This document shows positions 11,722-22,714 of a stretch of 64,000 bases of DNA, piece by piece; positions within the stretch are counted from its first letter, which is position 1; each line of letters opens with the position of its first letter. Below the pieces are notes generated by a model, which saw only the letters and a program-made list of their open reading frames with translations, had not been told where the DNA came from and made no database searches. This DNA is from Alnus glutinosa. Lineage: Eukaryota; Streptophyta; Magnoliopsida; Fagales; Betulaceae. The stretch spans positions 25,422,501-25,486,500 of the forward strand of contig NC_084896.1 in NCBI RefSeq assembly GCF_958979055.1, given 5' to 3'. The translations under genes and the position numbers were made by a program.

Positions 11722-11897
11722 GAGAAATGCTATATAACATACTTTCAATCTATCAATATTTTACTATATATGCTGACGTGATATTGTCAATTTATTTTTA
11801 GATTAATTTAATTAAAAAAATCAATAATAAATTAACAATGTCACATTAACATAAAAGGATAGTGGTGAGATGAGTGTATACCCTTTAGAATTTTCTC
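11722..11897. mobile_element. Foldback MITE GAGAAATGCTAT, copy 1
   Basis: Terminal sequence GAGAAATGCTATATA is matched imperfectly by the inverse of the end near 11880-11897. AT-rich interior. A related copy is at 27664-27838, followed there by a partial duplicate (27845-28000). Confidence 0.55.
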
Positions 11898-11949
11898 AAT
11901 TTTTAACGTTTGCGTACTAATCATGATATATATATATATAAGTCCACTT

Positions 11950-12062
11950 TTTTTTTTTTTTGGACATATCTTCACAAGAGGGGGAGAGGAGATTCGAATT
12001 AGTGACCTCCGTTTCATTCCGCGTAGTCCCAGTCGATTGAGCTACCCCTTAGAGACTATATA
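11950..12062 (-). mobile_element. tRNA-derived SINE
   Basis: The minus strand has an A-box-like TAGCTCAATCGACTGGG and a B-box-like GGTCACTAATTCGAATC about 30 bp later, then an unrelated body ending in a poly(A) run (T-run 11949-11961 on the plus strand). This layout is a Pol III-driven SINE with a tRNA head. The other array units have uninterrupted sequence here. Confidence 0.7.
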
Positions 12063-12658
12063 TAGGTCCCACTTGCTATAGCCCACTCAACTCTTTTGAT
12101 TTGGTCCTACTTCTTAATCAACATATGGATCTCACTTTCTACTCTTCAAACTAGAAATAAAAATAAAAATAAAAAGGAATTGGCTTTTTTGTTTAGAAAA
12201 AAAAAGATAGAAAGTCAAATCCTAAAAAGTAGAAGAAAAAGAAAATCGATATTTTTAAAATATAAACCCTACCCTTATTATCCCACAATATATATAATAT
12301 TGTTTTTTTCTTCTTTAGAATTGTGATCGATATCTTTTATGCTTAAAATGCGCATGTCGTGGAATATTTTTCATTTGACTAAGTTTATCAATTATAAATC
12401 ATACGTGTCTATAGAGTTATACATATATATTGAAAGGGCTTAAATTTGTGGAATGGGTCTCGGGGTGTTTTACTTTTTAGTTATGCCTTTGATTATGAGA
12501 AATTTGATAAAAACTAAAGAAAATTGAATAGAAAAATGTTAATTTCAAAAAAAAAAAAAAAATGTTAGGTAAGACAACTATTATTTCAAAAAAAAAAAAA
12601 TGTGACCAACTAACCCATTGGTGGGCATATTTTAAATGATTTTGAACAAAATTTAAGC

Positions 12659-13860
12659 CAATTTTTTTTTTTTTTTTTTTAAGGAAAGATAAATCTTTCA
12701 TTAATCAAAAGAAGGGTACAGACCAAACCACCATATAGGTGTACACAAGACACCCCTAAACAGGGAAATACCCCACCGGAGCCAAAAGACTCAGACCAAT
12801 ATAAACAGTACTGCTATAAATAAAAACCTAGCCAAACAGAATGATGCCTCTACGGTGACATAAACCTTTGCTTTAAAAGGGAGTCGGTCACACATTCTGG
12901 CCCGAAAGCAATGACTAAGTTGATCAGCACAGTGCAAAACTGCCAAAAGAACATACCAACAACCAACCCCACCGGATCAACACCGAGTGGATAAACAACT
13001 CCACCATTAGCTCAAAAGGCTAAGGGAAACCAGACAACAAGACAAACAAAAATAAAAACAAATTACAAATGCAAAAACCGGACCATTTCTCCCACTTCCC
13101 ACAACTACAAAACAATTTGATGCATGTTCTGGGACTCCAAGAAAATCGCCCCCAATGATTCCTGAGACGTTTCAAGAAAATCGCCCCTAAACCACACCCA
13201 AAAAAATTGCCCACAATCAAGCAAAGTCGGTCCGGAATAGGTGCCGCACGTCGCCCCTGTTGCGAAAAAACCGGTGGAAACGAAAACACTGAAACCGCCG
13301 ATCCCCTATCCCTTAAACCGCCCTTCCAGTGCAAAATCCCTAAGCCGTCACTGCTACAAAACAACCATGAATAGCATCTGAGCGATGTCGTCTCCGGCGT
13401 GGACACCATGAATAGCATCTGAGCGATGTCGTCTCCGGCGTGGACAACCAAAACAGCATCGGCGAATCAAAAAGGCCAGAAAATCCCTGGAAGTAAAACC
13501 AAAACTAGGACCTATGCGATGACTTCATGCGATTTCGTCTCCAACGTAACCAACCAAACCAGTGGCTAATCATAAAATCTTGGTAGAAACAGACACCGGG
13601 CGCGGCAAATCAGGGGAAATCGTCCGCCGAGTACACCTTACCAAACGAAAGAAAAACCATCTCCAGCCCGTAACCGCTTTAGATGCCGACGACACCGAAA
13701 GAGAGAAGGAGACTTATTCACAAAACAAAACCTACAACCTACTGGGGAGGAGGGAAGCCAAAGGATCCCCTCCTCCCTTATCACGCTAAAAAAAGACCTT
13801 TGCTAATAGAGGAAAAAACCAGAGGAAAAGCGAGAGAGAATAACAAGGTCTTTACAGGCC
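12659..13860 (-). mobile_element. LINE-like retroposon, 3' part
   Basis: Read on the minus strand, the segment ends with a 3'UTR-like stretch (TTTTGATTAATGAAAGATTT) and a poly(A) tail (T-run 12661-12680 on the plus strand). The homologous unit at 35570-35600 has no insertion at this point. The body is GC-rich compared with its surroundings and includes a 2x direct repeat of about 41 bp (13366-13447) with GAGCGATGTCGTCTCCGGCG. No reverse transcriptase motif is visible, so it is 5'-truncated or non-autonomous. The 5' boundary is uncertain. Confidence 0.55.
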
Positions 13861-13866
13861 TTCTTA

Positions 13867-14867
13867 GGCCATCTACAGCAGTTAAAGTTAAAATAGCTAT
13901 CCAAAAAGTCTCAATCTCTACTTTAACCACTGGTTTTCTTAAAATCACTCCAACAATAATCTCTATTCCACACTTCATTTTCTTTAAATAATATTTTTTA
14001 ATATTTTTTTATTGTTTTATTTTCTTTCTCTCCCTCCTCCCTCTCTCTCTCTCTCTCTCTCCGGTCACTCCTCCTCACTGGTGGGTTCACCAGAATTCCA
14101 CACCTAATCAACTTCCGGCCAAAACACTCTCCGGTCACTCCTCCTCGCCGGTGGGTTCACTAGAATTCCACACCCAATTAACTTCCAGCCAAAACAACAA
14201 CAAACACCGATTATCTCCATAATTTATCAAACCCAAATTCACAAATCCAACAAGAGATTTACACACACACACACACACACACACGGCCAGAAGTTCACAA
14301 CACAGCCAACACACACACAACCGAAATTACAAACGCCACTACAGAGAACACACCAAATCGGCCAACTAAGGAAGAATCCACAGAAAATCTCCTTTTGCCG
14401 AAAATCACCCTTCAACCGTTGGACGATGACCCGCGACCCTCAATCGGCGCCTCTGCTCGACAGAAATCGGCGCCTCTCCTCGACGGAAATCGGCGCCTCT
14501 CCTCGACGGAAATCGGCGCCTCTCCTCGGTCGACCCACCTTTCTCAGATCTCATTCTCTCCGATTCTTCTCTTTCTTCGTCGAACCCTAAGCGGGGAAGT
14601 TGGGGACATGCGGGATTGAAAGAGAGGGATTGCAAATGAAAAGTGAGCGAGCGAGAGAGAGGCTGAAGTGGGGAGATGGTGAGAGAAAGAAAAAAATATA
14701 ATATAAAATAACATAACCGATGAACAATGAATAGCCAGTAGTGGCTATTCACTGTTGATGAAGTTAAGAAAAAAATTAAAATGACCATTCTGTTGGATGA
14801 AGAAAAAGTGGTAAAAATAGTCAAATTTGACTTTTTGGTTAAAATGAAGCTTCTGCTGGAGATGGCC
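13867..14867. mobile_element. PIF/Harbinger-like element with TTA TSD
   Basis: The ends are GGCCATCTACAGCAG and, inverted, GGCCATCTCCAGCAG, flanked by TTA on both sides (13864-13866 and 14868-14870). The 1001-bp interior has CT and CA microsatellites, a repeated TCCGGTCACTCCTCCTC block, and three copies of a unit with GGAAATCGGCGCCTCTCC near 14465-14525. No transposase frame, so a non-autonomous element. Confidence 0.75.
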
Positions 14868-15373
14868 TTACTGTGCTTTCTTCTTATTTTTTTTAATGTT
14901 TTGGACTTGTTTTAATTTTTTTTTTTTTAAAGCCTTAGTGTTTTGGAAATATATATTGATTTCACATTATTTTTGTCTTTTTACCCAGGTGTTACACGAG
15001 AAAACAACACAGCTAACCGAACTAACGTAAACATAACATATACCTAATTCAAAACGACGTTTTTTTGATATTAAACACTAAAACAATATCGTTTTGATGA
15101 GTTTATTAAATATAATATTTATAATATAAAAAATATATAAGGTTAATTATAACAAAGCCCCCCAAACTATCCGTCATTTTTAAAGTAGTCTTCTGAACTA
15201 CCAACTTTAACACTATAACCCTCCAAACTACCAAATAGTGCCAAAAAGATCAATTTTGTAGAAATATTCCTATAATACCATTGCCACGTGTCATATATTC
15301 AATTAAAAATTAATAAAATTAAAAAAAAAAAAAAAGAGGTGGCTGAACCACCCCTAAGGGCCAAACCCTCCAC

Positions 15374-15404
<31 letters not shown>

Positions 15405-15828
15405 ATATATATTCTCTTTCTCTTTGGCCTTGTCGGGTGGCCAAACCACGCCCATGGGCCATGGGGTGGTTCGGCCACCCCCAAACTGTAACGCCCCGCC
15501 TTTTACAAAAAGACGTAAGTGAAAATTTCGATTTTCACGTGACATTACGACATCATCAGAGTTATAAATTGACAGCAAAATATATTTTTTCTTAACATTG
15601 ACACATCAGAGCTTCTAACAAAATACTTCAAAATATATAAAAAGAGTGTAATTGAATAATTACACATTAAAATAGTATTTGTGCCATGTATGGCACAAAT
15701 AATTTATAAACATTATATACATACTAACAAAAATATAAATATTATTCTCCGAATATTATAATAATGGACTAAACATATTAGTTCACAAAAATGGGAGGCA
15801 TTCTAGTCTCAAATACTGCTATCAAGAT

Positions 15829-16484
15829 TAGGGGTGTGCATGGGGCGGGGCGGTGCGGGTTTCCGCCTTTTTTGGCCCCGCCCCGCACCTTTGCGGGTTG
15901 GAAATTTCCAACCCGCAAACCGCACTTGATAAAGACTAACCGTGCGGGGCGGGGCGGGTATTTTGAGTGGCATTTATGTAATTTTGATTTTATTTTGTAA
16001 AAAATAAAAATTTGAAAAAATACTGATTTTTTTAATAAAAATAAATAAATTCATATTAATTTTTCACATAATCTTATGAATGCAAAGTCAAATTTTTAGG
16101 AAATCAACTCTGTTTCATTAAAGAAAAAAATTATAATTTCAAAGCTCATTAAATTTAGTCATTCGACATGTTGACACATATCTTTCAATCGTTCATATTT
16201 CCATTCAATAACATTTTCCATGGAATTAGCCTTGTAAATTAAACTAAAAACCCTATTAATTATAGATAAAATTCTTAAGAAACATGATTTTTTTTTTTTC
16301 TTTTTTTCTCCTTTGTGCGGTGCGGGGCGGGGCGGGGACCCGCATTTTTTAAAAGGCTAAACCCGCAACCCGCCCCGCCTCGCATAAATTTCTCAAATTA
16401 AGACCCTAACCCGCAAAAAAACCTGAAAACCCGGTCCTCTGCGGGGCGGGGCGGGGCGAGGATTGCGGGTTTTGCACACCCCTA
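15829..16484. mobile_element. hAT-type MITE, TIR TAGGGGTGTGCA
   Basis: It starts TAGGGGTGTGCA and ends with its complement TGCACACCCCTA, flanked by the 8-bp direct repeat ATCAAGAT (15821-15828 and 16485-16492). Both subterminal regions are very GC-rich with repeated GGGGCGGGGCGG blocks; the centre is AT-rich. 656 bp, nested inside the LTR-like element. Confidence 0.9.
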
Positions 16485-16860
16485 ATCAAGATTACTTAAA
16501 GGTCCCACTCCTGATACTCATCTTCTTCATAACCTGTATTAATATATAATACAGAGAGAAACAATAATACAAAAATACCTAATGAGTCCACTGTTTTCAA
16601 TAATAATATGATTACTGATTTATTTAAGTAAATGCATCACAATGCAATAATATAAAGCAATGACAATTTTATATGCACAATCTTATTATAAAATAAATCA
16701 TGAGCTTCTTGCATTCAATCTTATAGAGACGTAACTCTAACAAATAGATTCAAGGAGACGTCACTCCAGTTATTAGAATCTAGGAACATAACTTCTGTCT
16801 AGCGTGTTATAGGAGACTTCACTCCCGTTTAACGAATGATAGGAGACGTCACTCCCGTTT

Positions 16861-18268
16861 AGCGAGTTCTAAAGAGACGTCACTCCTCTAATAATTATTA
16901 TATTTTTGGCACAGACAGACGTCACTCCCTGGTCCGTAGGCAGACGTCACTCCCTACTCTGTTTTTTTTTTTATTAAATTCATTAATTAAAATAACAAAA
17001 TATGCAAATTTCACATGCGCAACCAATTAAATAAAGCAGAAACCATAACATTATGGAAATTCAGCATCACCCTTAGTGAATAAGAAATACTCACAGTTCT
17101 TTGCTACAAAGAGAGATCCACAAGAATAATGACTGTACAGTTATATACATTTGATAATATATTAGTATAAAATACTAAGAACCTATTTTAACATTTTATC
17201 ACTTTCGACTAATAAATCACTTATCCCAATTTTTAATATCGCTTAGATATTATAACGGCATAAAATGGGTTAATTATATTACCACATATTTTATGCGAAC
17301 ATTATTACGGCTTTTATTAATTAACGACTAAAATAACCTTTAATTAAAACGGCATTTTAAAAGCTTATCTATTTTTGTACCAAATCGACATAGTAACTCG
17401 ATTAATATAATTAATGGGTTTTATATTTTAAAAGTACACCAGCGGTACAATATAAATAATTTTTATTTTAATCTTATAAATTTTGGGTGGAATAACGACA
17501 TTAATGTTACTAATACCTAAAAATACTTTTAGAATTTTTGGCGGCATAACAGCGAGTTCTAAAGAGACGTCACTCCTCTAATAATTTATCTAAGGAGACG
17601 TCACTCCTCTAATAATTATTATATTTTTGGCAAAGACAGACGTCACTCCCTGGTCCGTAGGCAAACGTCACTCCCTACTCTGTTTTTTTTTATTAAATTC
17701 ATTAATTAAAATAACAAAATATGCAAATTTCACATGCGCAACCAATTAAATAAAGCAGAAACCATAACATTATGGAAATTCAGCATCACCCTTAGTGAAT
17801 AAGAAATACTCACAGTTCTTTGCTACAAAGAGAGATCCACAAGAATAATGACTGTACAGTTATATACATTTGATAATATATTAGTATAAAATACTAAGAA
17901 CCTATTTTAACATTTTATCACTTTCGACTAATAAATCACTTATCCCAATTTTTAATATCGCTTAGATATTATAACGGCATAAAATGGGTTAATTATATTA
18001 CCACATATTTTATGCGAACATTATTACGGCTTTTATTAATTAACGACTAAAATAACCTTTAATTAAAACGGCATTTTAAAAGCTTATCTATTTTTGTACC
18101 AAATCGACATAGTAACTCGATTAATATAATTAATGGGTTTTATATTTTAAAAGTACACCAGCGGTACAATATAAATAATTTTTATTTTAATCTTATAAAT
18201 TTTGGGTGGAATAACGACATTAATGTTACTAATACTTAAAAATACTTTTAGAATTTTTGGCGGCATAA
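16861..18268. repeat. Near-identical 690-bp tandem duplication
   Basis: 16861-17551 and 17552-18268 are almost the same sequence, from GCGAGTTCTAAAGAGACGTC to GGCGGCATAACAGCG, with only a few indels. The second copy has about 30 bp extra near its start. The high identity suggests a recent event. Upstream, 16720-16950 carries a short motif GAGACGTCACTCC about eight times with varying spacers. Confidence 0.9.
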
Positions 18269-18690
18269 CAGCGCTTTTGAAAATATTACTTTTTACTCGG
18301 GCATCACAACGTCAATGACGTGTTTTATAAATTGTTCGGACCACTTAAAAAGCCCGGTTTAAAATACAACACAAAATATTAGATAAATAAAGCTCATGAA
18401 ATTACCAATATTAAAATAACATTTTACATAAAACTAAATATCCCCCCCCCCCCTTTTTTTTTTTTGGTATCTTTTCTTCCTTTTTTTTTTTTTTTTTTTC
18501 TTTTTCATTTCTTTGTTCCTTTTATTTTACCCACCGACACACACACACAAAGAGAAATATATGTATAAATATATACATTAGCTAAGTCCCTTACTTCTAG
18601 AAGGAAATACTTAAAACCAAACAAAAGGAGAAAAGAGACTTACGGGAGAGAGGGAGAGAGAGAAGTGGGTCCTTATTCTTTTGTGGAAAA

Positions 18691-19517
18691 TGCTAAAGGT
18701 ACTTAGAAACTCTTACATAGAGAATTTTACAAACTGACCTGGCATTTGAGGTGGCATTTTATTAATTAAAAAATTCATTTATACTCATTAAAAAAAAGAA
18801 AAAAACACCTGTTTCTCTCCCTTTTCCCTCACCCCCTCTTTCTCCGGCACTCTCTCTCTCCCCCCTCTCCTCCCTCTCACCGGCCGGCCAGATCTTTGAC
18901 CGTATCCGGCCAGAAACACCACGCTCGGCCGACGTCGGTTTGAGAAATCCGGCTGGACCTCGGATCTGGCCGTGCGTGCGTCTCGGCCAGATCTGAGATC
19001 CGGCCGTGCGTGCGTCTCGGCCAGATCTGGGATCTGACCGTGCGTGCGTCTCGGCCAGATCTGAGATCCGGCCGTGCGTGCGTCTCGGCCAGATCTGAGA
19101 TCCGGCCGTGCGTGCGTCTCGGCCAGATCTGAGATCCGGCCGGATCTCCTGCCGCATACCCACGCTCGGTCGGCGTGGGTTTGAGAGATCCGGCCGGATC
19201 TGAAACCCACGCACCTTAAGATTTCCGACCAAGTGCCCATAACGCCGAAACCCAATACGCATCGTTTCCATCTCACCGGATATCGTATCGACTATAATGG
19301 AGATCGCCGACAGCGCCTCCGTCCCGGTGGTCTTCTCCGATGGGGTGGTCAAAGATCCGGCCGGATCTCTGGGTTTCCGACCATCTCTCTCCGTCGCCGG
19401 TGGTCGAGTTTCCCTTTGTACGTATAAGCCAAGCCACGTCAGTTATAAATATAAGCCACATCACCTTCCACGTCAGTTTGTAAATTTTTTTGTAAGCTTC
19501 CCTTTGTACCTGTAGCA
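18691..19517. mobile_element. Long-TIR element carrying a 34-bp minisatellite
   Basis: The left end TGCTAAAGGTAC and the TTTTACAAACTGACCTGG subterminal are matched by the complement of the right end (TTTGTACCTGTAGCA; CCACGTCAGTTTGTAAA), TIRs of about 50 bp. No clear TSD. The interior is GC-rich, unlike its AT-rich surroundings, so it may be captured host DNA. It also resembles part of the CACTA element at 35.0-35.2 kb (GGATCTGNNAAACCCACGCAC). Confidence 0.6.
18970..19141. repeat. 34-bp GC-rich minisatellite, 5 units
   Basis: Five tandem copies of a 34-bp unit contain GTGCGTGCGTCTCGGCCAG followed by ATCTGAGATCCGGCC. Because 34 is not a multiple of three, each unit shifts frame; long open frames here are by-products. 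Confidence 0.85.
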
Positions 19518-21204
19518 GCTCTCTTCTTTAATTTGTCTTTTATTTCTTCATCTTTTCCTCTTCTACTCTTTTCATTCTTTCCTGTTTCTTTCTTCTTCTA
19601 TTCTTTTATTCACCAAGACACACACACACAGCAGGTACCCGAGAGAGACAGTGAATACAAAGGGAGAGAAAGAAAGTCCGAGAGAGAGAGACTACCTTTT
19701 GTCTTCTGATCTTCTACTTGCTGCTGGACCCAAAACCGAGAGTGAGCCAGAGAGTTCAAATAGAGAGAGAGAGAGAGAGAGAGAGAAAGAAAAGAGTTGC
19801 AGAAAAATAATCAAGGAAGAAGGAGAGAGCTTTGGAGAGAATTTTCTAGTTTTCTGCTTTGTTTTCTTTTCTATTTTTCTGGGCTACAAACCGTGAGCAA
19901 GAGAGGGAGAATTGCTGCTGGAACTAAAAGAAAAACTAAGAGAAAGAGAGAAGCAGACTTCTTGCAGAGAGAAACAGAGAATGGGGAAGAAGGGAAGAGA
20001 GCTTCGATTTTGTGTGTGCAAGACCCATTGCCCATGCTCTCTTTATATAGAAGACCTGAAAGGTGAGGATCATCCTAGAACAATTTCAATCTATGGACAG
20101 GAGCCTTGCAGGTGTTCAATGGCAGATTCAAAGAATCAAAATCGACCAATGTCACTTATCTCTAACGAACAAGAAGTTCAAATTCAACTAATCTAACTTC
20201 ATCTATTAACTAAGCTACGGTTGTTTGTTTTTAGTTTTCTAATGACTTAAAAATGGACTGGGCTTAAACGTCAAGCCAGATGTGGGTTGGGCTGGGCTGT
20301 ACGCGTGAGCTGGGCTTATGAAGAATTAAAATGGGCCCACAAACATTAATGTTCAATTTTCGTCCAAATTAGGATATCATTTTTCATGGATATTTTTGCG
20401 TACTAAATAGAGTCCAAAAATTATAAAATTTGGAGGGTAGCTAGAGGACTTCAAGACGAGTGTTCTGGATTTTGAATCGACCAAAACGGAGTTCGTTTGA
20501 CCCTGTTTCTGTTATTCTAAAGTTTAAGGTCTGTTTGAGTTTTTATCAATTTAAAACTATAAATGCTTCTAAATGAATATTTATTTTCATAAATATTCAT
20601 ATTTATTCTTTTACTTTATTATTAGGTCTTAAATCATATTTTAAGATATTTTATTCAATATCTTAAAATACGGGGTATTACACAAACTGGACATGGGGGT
20701 GGTTAAGACTTGAGCCACTCCTTCATTTTTAGTTTTTAGTTTTTTTTAAAAAAAAATTTTTAATTTATTAAATATTTATCATTTTCCTTTAATTTTTAAT
20801 TTTATTTTTTAATTGAATATATGACACGTGGCAAGGTTATTATAGGAATATTTCGACAAAATTGATCTTTTTGACACTATTTGATATTGTGGAGGGTTAT
20901 AGTACTAGAATTGGTAGTTCATGAGACTATTTTAAAAATGACTGGTAGTTTGGAGGCTTTTTTATAATTAACCCAAATATATATATATATAAATGGTATC
21001 CTGATCCAAATTTCTAACATTCGAGCTCAGCTTTGCATTAGGTTTTTCAACTAATCCGTGTCCAAATTAAAGTGGGCATTTTCCATTGATTTGAGGAAGC
21101 ATTTCCATTGAGTTCCTCCCCTTATCCTTTTAAATTAGTAGCCGCTTTTTATATATATATATATATATTTGTTAATTTCTATCTCTACAATCTCGACCCC
21201 ACCC

Positions 21205-22228
21205 CATCTCTCTTACAAACACCTTATCAGTCTCCGTAGCTTTCCTTTGACAGACGATCAGGGTCTAGAGAGAGAAACTCTCTATAGTTTCTGGAGAGAG
21301 AGAGCGTAGAGAGAGTCTTTGTGGCATGGGGAGAGGGAGGTTTCACGCCTTTCTCTTTTCCATAGTGTTTTTTGTGACCTTCTAGAAGGTTTTTTGTTTT
21401 TCACCAAGGTTAGATCCAGGGGTATTTTGACTTCTAACCTTTAGGGTTATGAAGTGATAGTCATCTCTGGTTTGTAGAACCACTAGAGAGTGTTTTGTGT
21501 TTTGGTTGTGTTTCTGGCAGGAATGGCAAGCAAGAGACATTTGTATGGGAGAGAGATTTTCTGGCCGTGCTTCATTATCTTTTTCATTTTCGTCGTTAGA
21601 TTTGTGCCCATCTGCTGGGCTTTTTGAGACACGCACCTCTCAGTGGAGTTCATCGTTGCTCTTAGGTCCTACCGCCTTCAGCCACGGCCATGTGGATCTC
21701 CGGTTGTCGACGCGTGACTTGCACGTGCCAAGGTTTTCTTTCTTTGTTGCTGGGTGTGTGGGTTATAGGTTTTTGTTCTTGGTCTTGGCCGGTAGTGGGG
21801 ATGGTTTCCGGCAGTCAGCTGTCACTGGTGTGGTTTTGTGTAAAGCGCATGTTGTTCACGCGCCGGCATCGACAAGGATTTTCATATGACGACTTGTTTG
21901 ATGTTTCTGTTGTGTATTTGTTTGTTATAGTCCTCCTTGTATTGTTTTTATCTTCTTTAAATCTGTCTATGAGTTTTTAGATATTACTAGTCTGTTTTAG
22001 GGCTTGTTTTGCTCGGACCAGTCTTCTCATCTTTAGAAATTGTGCTTAAATGTTGAGAATTGCAAATGTTTGATCTTGCAATTTTTGTTTATTTGTAGGC
22101 AGCACATAAGTCAAATTTTTTGGCTTTGTAGGTAATGTGCGTTTGTACTTCTACTCAATGTACCATTGAATCTGTTGGTTATTAATGCAAGGAGTCTTGA
22201 GTTTATTGATATCAAAAAAAAAAAAAAA
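21205..22228 (+). mobile_element. Poly(A) retroposon (LINE-like), 16-bp TSD
   Basis: A segment of about 1.0 kb ending in TTTATTGATATC plus a run of 15 A is flanked by AATCTCGACCCCACCC on both sides (21189-21204 and 22227-22242). The copy D unit at about 36576-36592 has this target once with no insertion. A long TSD plus poly(A) tail shows target-primed reverse transcription. The body has a GAGAGA-rich 5' end and short open frames but no recognisable protein; probably a 5'-truncated LINE. Confidence 0.85.
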
Positions 22229-22714
22229 TCTCGACCCCACCCAAAAAGAAAGCATTTTATAATTTTGATTGCATCTCCATCGATCTGGGTCATTTTTTAC
22301 TATGCTTTTTTAATTATTGTGATCTTTCTAATTGTGCTTCTCTCTCCTCCTGGCCTTTCCACTTTTATCTCTTTTTTTTTCTCTTTCTCTTTTCCCTCTC
22401 TCACAATTTCACACTTTTCCCTTCCTTTTGCTCTCTAATGTTACACACACAGGAGACACGGATTTCAGGGATGGAGACTTAGACAAACAAACAAACAAAA
22501 GCTCAGGGTTAGATTAGAGCCTTCGTTGTTGAATGAAAGGATCACAATGGTGTTGTAATGGAAATGATTGAACTGAATTGAATGAAAGGATTACAATGAA
22601 TGGTGTTGTGATTACTAGGATACATAGAAGTCACTTATTTGTTTTTGTTTTTTGTAATGACCTCCAAAAGTATACGCAACCACACCTATAATTCAACTGT
22701 ACATGTCTACTTCT

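Larger units (their letters stand above)
15487..20682. mobile_element. LTR-like element (possible large solo LTR), TSD CAAAC
   Basis: The element begins TGTAACGCCCCG and ends CGGGGTATTACA, so it has TG...CA termini in an inverted motif. A 5-bp direct repeat CAAAC flanks it (15482-15486 and 20683-20687), as expected for LTR retrotransposon integration. No gag-pol coding region or second LTR is found. After subtracting the nested hAT element, a 690-bp duplication and the element at 18691-19517, about 3 kb remains, which fits one very long LTR. An unrelated non-autonomous element with the same end rules is possible. Confidence 0.65.
15143..20971. mobile_element. Foldback element split by a large insertion
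   Basis: The left arm (15143-15300; GTTAATTATAACAAAGCC, CAAACTA) is an imperfect inverted repeat of the right arm (20820-20971). They are separated by the LTR-like element at 15487-20682. A related element without this insertion lies at 35895-36320. Removing the insertion leaves about 630 bp. No coding capacity. Confidence 0.75.

Noticed and set aside
13020..13451. 143-codon frame on the minus strand
   Set aside because: Lies in a LINE-like 3' region and includes a tandem repeat; no conserved motif.
18762..19352. Open frame of 196 codons on the minus strand with repeated SGRDARTAGSQIWPRRTHG-like units
   Set aside because: Produced by a 34-bp GC-rich minisatellite inside a transposable element. 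Long frames exist in more than one phase and no domain is present.
334..19790. Regularly spaced repeats as a possible CRISPR-like array
   Set aside because: All are microsatellites, minisatellites or TE motifs in plant nuclear DNA; there is no repeat-spacer structure with unique spacers of constant length.
21497..21980. Frames of 96-130 codons
   Set aside because: Inside a poly(A) retroposon with no recognisable domain; frames overlap.
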